A DNA stretch of 64,000 nucleotides from JAEXNA01 sp037189585 (GCA_037189585.1 JBBCJA010000012.1:239463-303462), one strand, 5' to 3'; shown: positions 1-9,651, counted from the stretch's first letter. Numbers and translations are program-made. Notes: generated by a model not told the origin, from the sequence alone.

Positions 1-884
1 ATGTAGGGATGGAAGGCTATGGCGAACTCTCCAATGTAGCGCGCGCCGTCGTCGCTATCGAGAATGGCTCCCAAGGCCTCGTCGTTGGTACTGGAATACT
101 GAGTCACCCGACCGTTCTCGAAGGTCAACTTGATATTGTCGAAGGGAGTCCCGCGATAGATGGTGGGAGCGTTGTAGGAGATCGTCCCATTAACCGAATC
201 GCGGACCGGTGAGGTGAAGCACTCACCGTCAGGGATGTTCATGTTCCCGGTGCACTCCACCGCGGGGATATCCTTGATGGAGAAGTTGAGGTCGGTTCCC
301 GGCCCGGTGATGCGCACCTTATCCGTCCTGTTCATCAACTGTTTGAGCGGCTGTACCGCCTTGGTCATGGAGTGATAGTCAGCCGTGCAAACCCGGAAGT
401 AGAACTCCTCGAAAGCCTCGGTGGACATCCCGGCCTGCTGGGCCATGGAGGCGGTTGGCCAGCGCAAGACGCACCAGCGGGTTTTCTTCACGCGAATCTC
501 CCGATGGACCGGAGTGAACAGGAGTTTCTCGAACATGGCCATTCGTTCGGGCGGCACTCCCGCGAGCTCGGTGATGTTGTGGCTACCGCGCAGACCGATA
601 TAGGCATCCATCTTCGCCATGCGATAGCTCTCGAAGTCGGCGTTGAGGCGAAGCCTCTCTTCAGCGGCTTCATCGCTACCCACGTCGAGAAGCTTCCTTC
701 GCAGATACTCGGTCTTCTTGTCCACCACGGGAACGGCTCCGACCTCGTCGACGACGTCTAAGAGCGCCCCGATCATGGCGTCGGGAATGTTGGTCGCCTC
801 AATGAGGACCCGGTCCCCTTTTTTTAGCGCGGTGGAGAAGTGAACGAGAGTTTTAGCCAGTTGGCGAAATCTTGGATCGGGCAT
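1..884 (-). CDS. M29-family metalloaminopeptidase, C-terminus beyond window edge
   Basis: This reading frame is open from an ATG at 884 to the window edge, about 294 residues. It matches the M29 (AmpS/AmpT, thermophilic aminopeptidase) family, dinuclear-metal enzymes that remove N-terminal residues from peptides in the cytosol. The start MPDPRFRQLAKTLVHFS and the early stretch KKGDRVLIEAT are typical. Two probable metal-ligand glutamates are visible: E221 in NIPDGECFTSP and E286 in GEFAIAFHPY. The His/Tyr/Asp cluster expected after the second glutamate lies outside the window. The frame has no stop before the edge, so the gene looks intact as far as it can be seen. Family assignment is confident; substrate is unknown. 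Confidence 0.88.
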   Translation of the reverse strand, partial: MPDPRFRQLAKTLVHFSTALKKGDRVLIEATNIPDAMIGALLDVVDEVGAVPVVDKKTEYLRRKLLDVGSDEAAEERLRLNADFESYRMAKMDAYIGLRGSHNITELAGVPPERMAMFEKLLFTPVHREIRVKKTRWCVLRWPTASMAQQAGMSTEAFEEFYFRVCTADYHSMTKAVQPLKQLMNRTDKVRITGPGTDLNFSIKDIPAVECTGNMNIPDGECFTSPVRDSVNGTISYNAPTIYRGTPFDNIKLTFENGRVTQYSSTNDEALGAILDSDDGARYIGEFAIAFHPY

Positions 885-978
885 AGGCGGGGCTCTTCCC
901 AACCGAGGCACTAGTATCCTGGCGCACAGAGTATCCCAGGCCACAGAAAGGCTTCGGTCGCTGAGCCAAGATGAGCCC

Positions 979-1791
979 ATGAAGAAACAAAACATCATCC
1001 GCGCGCTGAGCGCGCTGGCCCTCTGGGGCAGCCTGGCCTTCACCGCCACCGCTCAGACCGCCGTGGAGGATCCGAACGGTTTTCGCACCGTCGTGCCGGC
1101 TGGCTACACGGTGCGACAAGAAGCTGCTGGTACCGCCGCCACAAATGCCGCGGGCACGACGCTGCTCGCTATCAAAGCCCACACCTACCGCAACTTCGAG
1201 GCCTTCGCCGCCGACGCGCATCTCGCACGAGACGGATTTACTCTCGATGGGGAGCCTTGCTTGCTCGAGCGTGGGGACGGGATCCATTTTAGAGCCAGTA
1301 AGCCGAATCCGCTGGGCGGTGCCCTCGTGGCCGATACCTTCGTCACCTTTTTACCCCAGGGAGGCGGGGCCATGGTGGTCGCCCTCTCCGACCTCAACTC
1401 GGCCGATGCGGGTTATTACGCGGCCTACGACGTCACCTCGAGAATCGAATTCTTCCAACCTCGGGCGACTGCCTCGAGTTCGGCCTGGGACCAGGCCTTG
1501 CGCGGAAAGCACTTGGTCTATCTTTACACCGGAAACGGATATTCCGAGAGAAAAGACCTGTATCTTTTCGCCAATGGAACCTTCTCCCAACGGGTGAACA
1601 TGTCGTCCACCTCGATCAACGGTAGTGGTGGTGGGGCCGGGGTAACCGACGGCGGTTGGCGAGTGACACCAGCCGGCCAGCTGCTCTTGAGTTTCCATGA
1701 CGGAAGGAGCGCCAGCTACAGCCTGGCGCCCCGCCAAGCTCGTAACGAGGTAGCGCTCAATGGGCAGCGCTATTTTGTCCTGGCCGACTAG
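979..1791 (+). CDS. Secreted protein of unknown function
   Basis: A 270-residue protein starting MKKQNIIRALSALALWGS with a clear Sec signal peptide, probably cleaved after the TATAQ region near residue 26. The mature part begins with a segment like bacterial 'PAGY' exported proteins (VVPAGYTVRQEA), followed by a beta-rich region and a C-terminal part with YLFANGTFSQRV and DGGWRVTPAGQLLLSFHDG. The latter resembles short extracellular beta-sandwich/lipocalin-like domains that report a text or file-like field, but I cannot name the family. A TerB-like gene follows 12 bp downstream on the same strand, so they may be co-transcribed. Periplasmic or extracellular location is inferred from the signal peptide only. 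Confidence 0.75.
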   Translation: MKKQNIIRALSALALWGSLAFTATAQTAVEDPNGFRTVVPAGYTVRQEAAGTAATNAAGTTLLAIKAHTYRNFEAFAADAHLARDGFTLDGEPCLLERGDGIHFRASKPNPLGGALVADTFVTFLPQGGGAMVVALSDLNSADAGYYAAYDVTSRIEFFQPRATASSSAWDQALRGKHLVYLYTGNGYSERKDLYLFANGTFSQRVNMSSTSINGSGGGAGVTDGGWRVTPAGQLLLSFHDGRSASYSLAPRQARNEVALNGQRYFVLAD

Positions 1792-1803
1792 ACAGGATAA
1801 GTT

Positions 1804-2511
1804 ATGCGAATCGCTTCTAAAGGTTGGCCATTCTTATGGGGCGAAGCCGTCCTTATGTCCTCACGTTCGGTCCGTTGTCCGCGCTGTCAAAAGGCGAATC
1901 TGGACACGGTCGTCTCCGCTCCCTATATTCGTGGCCTGGTTCTGGCTCACACTCTCGGTAAGAAGCGGCTCATGGGCTGCCGATCCTGTGTGCGCCGCCA
2001 ACTCGCCCTCGAGGTTGGCCAGAGCCTCCTGCTAGGGTGGTTCAGCCTCACCGGATTGGTGGTCAATCCTATCTTCATCCTCTGGAACGCCTCTCGCCTA
2101 CCTTTTGTGAAAGCCCAGCCGGAAAAAGTTCAAGGGCTGCTTCAGGAGTTGGGTATCGACACAGAAAAAGTTGATCTCCCACGGGTGGCGGCATCGCTCG
2201 CCGCGACTATGGTCGCCGCCGATGGAAAGGTGGACCCGGCCGAGGTGGACACCGCGACCGGAATCGGGTCTCAACTGATCGAGGGCTTCACGCCCGCGCT
2301 CTTTCATGACGTCATGCAAAACGTCTGCTCTCTTCCTAGCACCTCTCAGCTAGCCGGCATGCTCCGCGAGGTGCTAGACGAGTCAGGGAAGGTCGCTACC
2401 TTAAAATATCTACTGGCCATCGCCTCAGCCGATGGTAGCATCGACGACGCCGAGATCGACGAGCTTCAGATGGCGGCCCAGTCCATGGGCGTGGAGCTCC
2501 CTACAGGCTAA
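1804..2511 (+). CDS. TerB-like protein with N-terminal zinc-ribbon and membrane segment
   Basis: A 235-residue protein. The N-terminal third has two CxxC knuckles (CPRCQKAN at about residue 24 and CRSC at about 59) that look like a zinc ribbon. A hydrophobic stretch at about residues 74-95 (LLLGWFSLTGLVVNPIFI) may be a membrane anchor. The C-terminal 120 residues resemble the TerB/tellurite-resistance fold, with two acidic motifs of the type AADGKVDPAEVD and ASADGSIDDAEID, which in TerB-like domains may bind metal. An AGGA motif six bases before the ATG at 1804 supports this start; an internal ATG at 1855 would give MSSRSVRCPRC and is possible. The stop overlaps by 4 bp with the end of the convergent 1406-residue gene. 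Confidence 0.72.
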   Translation: MRIASKGWPFLWGEAVLMSSRSVRCPRCQKANLDTVVSAPYIRGLVLAHTLGKKRLMGCRSCVRRQLALEVGQSLLLGWFSLTGLVVNPIFILWNASRLPFVKAQPEKVQGLLQELGIDTEKVDLPRVAASLAATMVAADGKVDPAEVDTATGIGSQLIEGFTPALFHDVMQNVCSLPSTSQLAGMLREVLDESGKVATLKYLLAIASADGSIDDAEIDELQMAAQSMGVELPTG

Positions 2512-5500
2512 CCGCCTTTTTTTCCTGAAGCAAAAGGTGAATTCGCCAACGCTCTGCCTTTGCGGGCGCGCTTTCTCTTCTCTTTAGGGGATTCCGCCTG
2601 TGACGGCTTCTCCGCTGAGGGCTCCGCCTGATCGGAGAATGTCTGGGCCATCCGCTCGGCTAACAAGGTCAAGAAAGCGTCCTCATGGGGGTCGGCCAAC
2701 TGCTCGGAGGCCTCGTTGACCAGACCCACCCAGTGAACCACCAGAAGCATTCGAACCGCCCGGCGGTCCGCCTCAGAAGCGTCGCGAGACAACAGCCAGC
2801 GAATTGCTGAATGAGAGCTGTTGAGCCGATAGTGATCTCGTTTGCGCGGTTTATAGACGGGCGGTCCTAGCGGCCACTTCCCAAAATCGAGATTCTGGAA
2901 GAGTTGATCGGACTCCTGATAATGCTTTCGACCGAGCAGACCGCGGATATCTTCTCGCAGTTGAGCCAAAAGAATCTCGCCCGGGTCTCTTTCACCGGTT
3001 CCCTCCGACTTTCTAAAGTAGTCGCCCAGGTTAGCTACAAAGTCAGAAGCCTTGCTGATCGCTTTCAAGCCGGCCACCGCCGGAGCCAGGCCCCAGGAGA
3101 GAAGAGATCTCGCGGTCCTGGCAATCTCCTGGCGGTCTAAAAGTGGCGGTGCCTCGAACTGTTGAAGGCCGCCTTTGCCCAGGATGGAGGAGAGGATGTC
3201 TCCTTCCAAACCCTCCTGCGAGAGGAGCAGAGCCGTATCCGGAGCGCGGAAACGAGACTCGGCCACTAGAATTGGCTCTTCAGTCTCAGCCAACGTGGCA
3301 GCCAGCGCCGAGCCGCTAATCAAGGTTTTATCCACGCGGGAAAAGAGCGGAAGGTCCCACAGAAGGTCGGCCATCAGCGAGCTAGGCCGCTGACCTTTCC
3401 TCGAGATTTCGGACACACTACGCCTCAGTAGGACTAGGGCCAACTTGCGTTCTTGCTCCGAGCCGGGCCGAGCGTCCAACGCCTGGACCCAGGACAAACA
3501 GAGGTCCTCAGACCACCCTTCGAGCGCTAGCTGCAAGGGACGTGACAAGGTCGCCCTGGGGGCCTGTCCCTCTTTCTCTGAACCCGGGCCGGCTCCCCAC
3601 ACCTGACCTATCACCGGAAGGCGAAGAGAACGGAGCGTGCCCAGCGGTTGCCCCTCCCTGTCGAGTCCGACCAGCACCCCCTCGAGACTAATCCCTAGCT
3701 GGGCTTTGAAGTTCTCCATTTCGAAAGTCCGCTGAAAGATCTTAGGGTCAAGCGTGGTGGGAAGCTTCGCCAAGGCGTTCCGCCGGCTCATCGCTTTAAG
3801 AAGAAAGGCCTCTTGCGGGGCCAGCCTTTTCCCCAGCAGCCGGGCCAAGAGGTCGGCTTCCTCTGTAGAAGCTCGGATCACGACTCCGTCGGAGATCGAG
3901 TCGCCTCGAAAACCAGGCTCGACATATCCTTGAAGCCTGGCTTTTGCTAGTTGAGGGAAGAGGACAGAGGTTCCATCCAATAGCTTGACCTCCAGCTTCT
4001 CGAGAAATTCTTTCTTGGTCTCAGCCGACGGCGCATGAGATGCGAAATAGGCCCAGGCCTTGTAGCGAATCCCCGACGCTGACCGATGTTCGGCGGCCCT
4101 GAGCATGCAGCGATCACAAGCCTCTTTGAGAAATTCACGAACCGACTCAGGCACAAAGACATCGGTGTAGTCTTTGCTCAAAACGAAGTCTGGATGCTCC
4201 AGGGCGGCTACAAACTGCGGAGGGACGATACGAGGCTTAGCGCAAACTAGACGTCCTTTGACGTAGGCGTAGAGCAACCCGGTATCCTTGGCCTCGTCCG
4301 GCGACAAGGCCACTTCACCGTGTTCACCTTCCAAGGGATACCGGACCGGATATTTTCCAGCCAGGCGAGGCTTGCTGACCGGTAGGGCCTCAAATGCCTC
4401 GACCTGTCGGCGCTCGGTTAGAATCTGCTCCGCCTGGACCAGGGTGAGCTCCGGAATCATCTCCCCGACGCGCTTGGCAGCCCCTTCTAGGAGCACCGGC
4501 CGCTCTGGGAATCTGAGATTCTCTCTCCCCGTCAAGATATGACCATGCTCGGCAAGTTCGGCTCGCAATCTCCGCGGACTCAGAAGTTCACCGTGAAGCG
4601 TGGAAGGGAATAGCGGGACCTCCTCGACCTCCTCGCTCGGCCGAGGATAACGGGCCAGGAGAGCAAGCCTTTGGTCGAGAGAGAGACCGTTGTGAAAAAA
4701 TGCTTCACTTTCGAGCTGACGGGCCTGGTCGGTCAAGGCCATCATCAAGGTATCGAAAGCCTCATCCTGGACGAAGCTCTCAAGGTTGTCGGTCAGTGCC
4801 AAGCTGGGCGCCTCCACGCTGGCTTCCAGAGACAGAACCTTTCCTCCCACAAACTCCAGAATCTGAATCGGCGCGCCCTGGTGAAGCAGATTGACTTTCG
4901 CGCCCCCGGTATGTTCGGGATACAAGGCGATCTGTCCGTGGCAGTCCCGGTGAACGAACTCGACTTTCTTCAGGTAGCCAAGTCGGCGAACCAAAGGTAG
5001 CTCCGGGTTCGACCAGGCCCGGTCCAGTTGAGCCAACGCTTTCTGTCGCTCACGGAGATCCGTGACGCGTTTTCGCCCCAGGGTGGCGTAGAGAACTTGA
5101 AGTTGTTGCTCTCCGCTATACAGGAGAACAGGCCCACTACCCAGGCTGGCTAGAGCTCTTGCCGAGAGAGCCACGGGTAGACCCACTCGGACCTCCTCCA
5201 TCGCCTCCATTTCGTGAAAGGACAGATGGCTTCCATCGAGGGTAGCGAACAAAGGAGAGTTTCTGGCCGCTAGCGAGGGGTTCGGGGTGGTCAAGTCGTT
5301 GAGGAGAACTTTCACTCCTCGAGGGGAAAGTGCGGCCGTCGATATGCTCTCCTGGGAACGCCAGAGAATGATCATCTCGGCTTGGACCTGCTTAAGAACC
5401 TCTTTCTCACGCTTGTCCACCAGCGCGACCCAGTTCGCGGCGACCTCCCCTTCCGTCACGTCGATGACGGCGGTCGCTCCCGGAGGTGCTTCACTCAGCG

Positions 5501-6728
5501 TCGCGGTGGAAAGGAGCTTGCCTTGGTAGAGAATTTCGGCACGGTTGGAACCGACTTGTCCGGCCCAGAACCCGATAGCCGCGCTCCATCCCCGGCCCTC
5601 GACGACACTCTGGCAGATGTAGTCCCCGGGCGGGAGCTCTAGCGGTCGAGGCGATGACTCCCAGGCCTCGCGGCGAGCCGCGATCAGCTGCTGTTGCTGA
5701 ACCTCGGCTTCGGCGTCCATACGAGACTTCGATGGCAAAAGCTTGTTGAGCACCCGATCGACATCCGGGTCAGACAATAGAAGACATGGTGTCTCCAAAG
5801 ACACATTGAAACGACGGCGAGCGACGAAGACCCTACCTTGTCGAGAAACAAGCTCGGTGATCTCTTTGAAGGAGAGTTTACCCCCTCGGTCGGCAAGGGG
5901 GAATAGAGGAACGTTCTCCAAGGCTTCTCCCGCCGGGTTGGGAAGCAGATCAGAAAGAAAAGAAAGCCAGCGTTTGTGAGATTCGGGGCTCTCGTTATGA
6001 CGAACTTCAAGCGCCAGGGTTTCGTTGGCCTGCTTGTCCAGCCGAGCTATCAACTTTTGATAACGAGCGTCCTTGACGACCTGAGAGTAAGAGGCATCAA
6101 GGCCCAAGTGATCGGCCACGGCGACCGCTCGAAAGTTGATGGTTCGGCGACTCGTCTCTCGGTGAACGACGACCCCATATTTGACCAAAACAATCTCGCT
6201 GGCTCGGTCTAAAATCTCAATCTCGCCCTCGCTTGGAATAGCTCGTGTGGGCAGAAGTGAATCTTGCAAACTCAAAGGGCATGGGAGACAGGCCAGGCGA
6301 TCGCGCAAAAGTTCCTCGAGCTCGGAGAGCGGCGTCTTAAGTCTGGCATCAAAGTGAAGGTCGCCATCCACCATCGCAACGATCGGAGGCGCCTCGCACT
6401 GAACTTCCACCGCATTGGCCGCGACCCCCAACAGGTGATAGGCGACCGTATCGTCGTCGTGTTCGAAAAGAAAGTTCTCATTCTCACGGACAGCCTCAGA
6501 ATCCAAGTTCGCGGCTTTGGCTACCAAGTGCAGTTCGTTACAGACCTGATGCACGGTGACCTCTTGGCACTTCGCCGCGACGGCGGCTTGGACCACCAAC
6601 ATGAGAAACTCTGAAGGAGAGGCCAGCTGAAAGCGGGCCATCTTCTGCTTGGCCTTGGACTCGTCGAGAGTGAACTCGCCCGTCGAGTCGAAGCGGCTAC
6701 CCGCCGCGAAACGCTCTTTCAAACTCAC
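2508..6728 (-). CDS. Giant repeat protein with degenerate GHKL-like N-terminus, partner of the adjacent GHKL ATPase
   Basis: A 1406-residue protein whose ATG overlaps the stop of the upstream GHKL ATPase by 4 bp, so the two are probably translationally coupled and work together. Residues 1-75 resemble the GHKL (Hsp90-type) core: FLMLVVQAAVAAK at 41-53 aligns with the ATPase N-box but lacks its Glu, Asn and Asp. The rest shows a recurring module starting PLF...G..LS at about residues 273, 491, 704 and 1126, with a weaker copy near 914, a spacing of about 212 residues. Each is preceded by a helical stretch and a beta-rich segment. The tail (1367-1406) is charged and Lys-rich. No signal peptide or membrane segment is evident. 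Large bacterial sacsin/Hsp90-like proteins are the nearest analogy; the function is unknown. Confidence 0.8.
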   Translation of the reverse strand: MSLKERFAAGSRFDSTGEFTLDESKAKQKMARFQLASPSEFLMLVVQAAVAAKCQEVTVHQVCNELHLVAKAANLDSEAVRENENFLFEHDDDTVAYHLLGVAANAVEVQCEAPPIVAMVDGDLHFDARLKTPLSELEELLRDRLACLPCPLSLQDSLLPTRAIPSEGEIEILDRASEIVLVKYGVVVHRETSRRTINFRAVAVADHLGLDASYSQVVKDARYQKLIARLDKQANETLALEVRHNESPESHKRWLSFLSDLLPNPAGEALENVPLFPLADRGGKLSFKEITELVSRQGRVFVARRRFNVSLETPCLLLSDPDVDRVLNKLLPSKSRMDAEAEVQQQQLIAARREAWESSPRPLELPPGDYICQSVVEGRGWSAAIGFWAGQVGSNRAEILYQGKLLSTATLSEAPPGATAVIDVTEGEVAANWVALVDKREKEVLKQVQAEMIILWRSQESISTAALSPRGVKVLLNDLTTPNPSLAARNSPLFATLDGSHLSFHEMEAMEEVRVGLPVALSARALASLGSGPVLLYSGEQQLQVLYATLGRKRVTDLRERQKALAQLDRAWSNPELPLVRRLGYLKKVEFVHRDCHGQIALYPEHTGGAKVNLLHQGAPIQILEFVGGKVLSLEASVEAPSLALTDNLESFVQDEAFDTLMMALTDQARQLESEAFFHNGLSLDQRLALLARYPRPSEEVEEVPLFPSTLHGELLSPRRLRAELAEHGHILTGRENLRFPERPVLLEGAAKRVGEMIPELTLVQAEQILTERRQVEAFEALPVSKPRLAGKYPVRYPLEGEHGEVALSPDEAKDTGLLYAYVKGRLVCAKPRIVPPQFVAALEHPDFVLSKDYTDVFVPESVREFLKEACDRCMLRAAEHRSASGIRYKAWAYFASHAPSAETKKEFLEKLEVKLLDGTSVLFPQLAKARLQGYVEPGFRGDSISDGVVIRASTEEADLLARLLGKRLAPQEAFLLKAMSRRNALAKLPTTLDPKIFQRTFEMENFKAQLGISLEGVLVGLDREGQPLGTLRSLRLPVIGQVWGAGPGSEKEGQAPRATLSRPLQLALEGWSEDLCLSWVQALDARPGSEQERKLALVLLRRSVSEISRKGQRPSSLMADLLWDLPLFSRVDKTLISGSALAATLAETEEPILVAESRFRAPDTALLLSQEGLEGDILSSILGKGGLQQFEAPPLLDRQEIARTARSLLSWGLAPAVAGLKAISKASDFVANLGDYFRKSEGTGERDPGEILLAQLREDIRGLLGRKHYQESDQLFQNLDFGKWPLGPPVYKPRKRDHYRLNSSHSAIRWLLSRDASEADRRAVRMLLVVHWVGLVNEASEQLADPHEDAFLTLLAERMAQTFSDQAEPSAEKPSQAESPKEKRKRARKGRALANSPFASGKKGG

Positions 6729-8278
6729 GACATCACCGCGCGGGCACGGATGGAACTAAAGAGGCGATCAAAAATTTTCCGGTCGCCCTCCGTCCCTAGT
6801 TGGAGATCCAGTGCGATCTTTCGGCGGGCCAGCGCCAAAGCGAGCTCGGGCTGGATGGAGTGGAGCTGTCGGAGCTTACCCCAGAACGGGTGAGCCAGGA
6901 AAATTCCGATGATATCGGAGCGACTCGAGCGCTCCGGCAGTGGATCCATTGAGACCCTGGAGTCTTCTTTGACATAGCCGCAGAAACGATCTCTCCAAGA
7001 GTAAGGAGTGTTGCGAGCCTCCAGAGCGCCCAAGCGGGGAAGCGAACTGTCGGCCTCGGCGATGGCCTCCAAAAGCTTGGCATCCGGGGGCTCGAGCTCG
7101 GTCAAAAGACGAAAGTGGAGAAGAGTCGAAGATAGTTTGAACACGGGACGGCTCCAATCCGCCAAAAGCTCCAGCATCTCGCTTCGCTCAAAGTTCGTTA
7201 GCAGAACCGTGTAACCGGCGGCCGTCGCGGCCTGGCAAAAGTCGTCAGCCTTGGGGTGAAAAAAGATGAGAGACGGCTTGAAGTCCACGAGGGCTCGTAG
7301 ACCCTGACTGGTGGGAAAGATCTTAGCCCGCTTAAGGATCCCATTCGCGCCACCCGGATAGGTGGTGACCATTCGGGCCAGGCTCCATAACTCGGGAGTC
7401 GACCCTCTCTCCAGTCTCCCCGCTAGCTCACCTGGCAGCTTCTGATAGGCTGCTACCCTGACCTCCTCCATGGCCTTCTCGTAACCTTCGTCGTGAATGA
7501 TATTGTCACGGGTCAGGGTGTGCTCGAGATAGCGGGAGCGTAGTTTGAAGCTGACGTGGGGTAGAGGCGAGCCCTTGCCTTCGAGCAAGGTTAGTCCGCG
7601 ATTGTAGTAGCCTTGAAACCCTTTAACCTCATGGCATGGAGCGACCACGGTATCGGTACCCTCGACTTCGTGATGGTAGGACACCGCAGCCTCGGGAAGC
7701 TGGAAGGGCTGGTTGACCGACTCGCCGTTGAAAAGGATCTCCACCTCGGAATGGCGGCACCAGAAGGCCACGGTATCACGACAGTCCTGCTGAAGTTTGC
7801 TCAGTTGGGCCTTGTCGAAGTTGGTGAAGACGCTCACCGAGGTGCCTTCGACGGGGCTTTCCAACTGGCGTCGCTCGAAGCTCCGGTCGGGATTAAAGAG
7901 CAAGCGCCAGGACTCGCCGTCGCGACCGGTCTCTAGAACCACCAGTTGGGGGTTGATGGCGAAAATCGAGACAAAGCCGATGCCAAACTTTCCAATCTTG
8001 GTCAGGTCGTCTTCTTTACTGGAAGAAAAGAGGCGGGTCAGTTTGGTGTCGATGATGTCGCGGTCCATCCCCACGCCGGTGTCACGGACCCTGACCACAC
8101 ACCCTTCGGCCTGCTGGTCGTAGAAGACCTCGACCTCGATCAGCTCGGTCGAGGCGTCCAAACTATTCTGCACCAGCTCGCGTAAGAAAGCCAGAGGGTC
8201 GGAAAACTGGGTCACCAGTTGATCCAGGGCTTGCGCGGCCGCGCGAGACTTGGGCTTCTTGACACGTTTGGCGGCCAT
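6725..8278 (-). CDS. GHKL (Hsp90/MutL-type) ATPase
   Basis: A 517-residue protein with a complete GHKL nucleotide-binding site at its N-terminus. The N-box is FLRELVQNSLDAS (E34 catalytic base, N38 Mg ligand, D41), the G1 box is DTGVGM at 66-71, and the glycine-rich lid motif GKFGIGF is at 96-102. Order and spacing are those of HtpG-like proteins. The region after about residue 200 resembles the Hsp90 middle domain only vaguely (SRYLEHTLTRDNI recalls the Hsp90 middle-domain nucleotide-contact segment), and no Hsp90 C-terminal dimerisation domain is obvious. It starts with a basic tail (MAAKRVKKPKSR). The next gene overlaps its stop, implying a two-protein ATP-dependent machine. A chaperone or a defence-type function is possible; nothing here decides. 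Confidence 0.9.
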   Translation of the reverse strand: MAAKRVKKPKSRAAAQALDQLVTQFSDPLAFLRELVQNSLDASTELIEVEVFYDQQAEGCVVRVRDTGVGMDRDIIDTKLTRLFSSSKEDDLTKIGKFGIGFVSIFAINPQLVVLETGRDGESWRLLFNPDRSFERRQLESPVEGTSVSVFTNFDKAQLSKLQQDCRDTVAFWCRHSEVEILFNGESVNQPFQLPEAAVSYHHEVEGTDTVVAPCHEVKGFQGYYNRGLTLLEGKGSPLPHVSFKLRSRYLEHTLTRDNIIHDEGYEKAMEEVRVAAYQKLPGELAGRLERGSTPELWSLARMVTTYPGGANGILKRAKIFPTSQGLRALVDFKPSLIFFHPKADDFCQAATAAGYTVLLTNFERSEMLELLADWSRPVFKLSSTLLHFRLLTELEPPDAKLLEAIAEADSSLPRLGALEARNTPYSWRDRFCGYVKEDSRVSMDPLPERSSRSDIIGIFLAHPFWGKLRQLHSIQPELALALARRKIALDLQLGTEGDRKIFDRLFSSIRARAVMS

Positions 8279-8361
8279 CGCGCGGTCGTTCCACGTTGGT
8301 TACCGCGATCCTGGAACGCTTTTTTCCAGGGCAGAGCCAGGAGGCGAGAGAAGAGGACCGG

Positions 8362-9651
8362 ATGAGTCGTCTCGCCTCTTTCGGCCTCCACCGTCCCGAG
8401 CTACGCGCCTGGGCGCTCTACGACCTGGCCAATTCGGCCTTCGTCACTTCCGTCATCACGGTCTTTTATCCGATCTATTTCGCCAGTACCGCGGATCCGA
8501 ATTTGACGGCCGGACAACGCACGGCTCTGTTTGCTCAGGGGACCACAGTGGCTTTGGCCGTGGTGGCCTTGATGTCGCCCTTCTTAGGTCTTCTCGCCGA
8601 CCGTTTCGCCATGCGAAAGAAGCTTTTGGCCGCCAGCTTGACCTTGGCAGTTCTTGCTACCGCGGGTCTGGGGTTGGTCGAACAAGGCGCCTGGCAAATA
8701 AGCCTTCTTTTCTTTGGTCTGGCCAACATTGGAGCTTCGGCGAGCTTTGTTTTCTATGACTCCTTATTGCCCCACATCGCCAGGCCTGACGAGATCGATC
8801 GTGTCTCATCGGCTGGATACGCGGCGGGATATCTTGGCGGCGGTGTGCTACTCGCCTTCAACGTCGCCATGGTCATGAAGCCTGCGGTTTTCGGTTTGTC
8901 TGACTCGTTAAGCGCGATGCGGTGGGCCTTTTTGAGTGTCGCTCTCTGGTGGGCGGTTTTCTCGATACCGCTTTTTCTCAAGGTTTCCGAGCCACCCGCT
9001 GAAGAGAGTGACAAGGGCGTGATCTCGGGTCTCGTCGACACTCTCAAGGAGATCAAGAAATTTGACCAGGCTCTTTTACTTCTGGTCGCCTTTTTGATCT
9101 ACAACGATGGCATCGGGACCATCATCCGGATGACGAGTGCTTACGGGGCCGAGATAGGGATTGATAGAAACACGATGATCAGCGCGATTCTGGTCGTCCA
9201 GCTTATCGGGATCCCTTGTACCTTTTTCTTCGCCTGGTTGTCGGGACGTGTCGGGATCAAGTCGGCCATCGGGTCGACTTTGGTCGTCTACACGCTCGTC
9301 ACCTGGGTGGCTTACACCATGCGGACCGCGACCCAATTTTGGATGCTCGCCTTAATGGTCGGTTTTGCTCAAGGCGGAGCGCAGGCGCTATCTCGCTCAC
9401 TCTTCGCCTCGATGATCCCGGAGAAGAAGAGCTCTCAGTTTTTCGCCTTCTTCGCTGTGGCCGAAAAATTCGCGGGAGTGATTGGAGTAGGTCTGTTCGC
9501 GGCCTTGGCCTCGAGCTTTGAGAACGGGAGAGTGGCGGTACTCAGCCTGGTTGTGTTCTTTATGGTCGGCGGCTTCCTCTTGAGCAAAGTGGACGTGGAC
9601 AAAGGTCGGCGTCAAGCGGCCAAGGCGAACAGCGAGAAAATGTTCAGCTGA
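8362..9651 (+). CDS. UMF1-family MFS transporter
   Basis: An integral membrane protein of about 429 residues of the major facilitator superfamily, UMF1/Atg22-like branch. The N-terminal signature WALYDLANSAFVTSVI followed by TVFYPIYF is characteristic. About twelve hydrophobic segments are visible, and the cytosolic loop LADRFAMRKK after the second or third helix fits the MFS motif. The ATG at 8362 is chosen over 8296 because AAGAGG lies at a good distance and family members begin close to this point. It is divergent from the GHKL ATPase and its last 8 bp overlap the end of the convergent gene at 9644. Members of this family are proposed efflux or permease proteins; the substrate is unknown. 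Confidence 0.87.
   Translation: MSRLASFGLHRPELRAWALYDLANSAFVTSVITVFYPIYFASTADPNLTAGQRTALFAQGTTVALAVVALMSPFLGLLADRFAMRKKLLAASLTLAVLATAGLGLVEQGAWQISLLFFGLANIGASASFVFYDSLLPHIARPDEIDRVSSAGYAAGYLGGGVLLAFNVAMVMKPAVFGLSDSLSAMRWAFLSVALWWAVFSIPLFLKVSEPPAEESDKGVISGLVDTLKEIKKFDQALLLLVAFLIYNDGIGTIIRMTSAYGAEIGIDRNTMISAILVVQLIGIPCTFFFAWLSGRVGIKSAIGSTLVVYTLVTWVAYTMRTATQFWMLALMVGFAQGGAQALSRSLFASMIPEKKSSQFFAFFAVAEKFAGVIGVGLFAALASSFENGRVAVLSLVVFFMVGGFLLSKVDVDKGRRQAAKANSEKMFS

Noticed and set aside
8296..8361. Upstream start of the UMF1 transporter
   Set aside because: The first 22 codons have no family similarity, whereas the ATG at 8362 has a ribosome site and fits the family.
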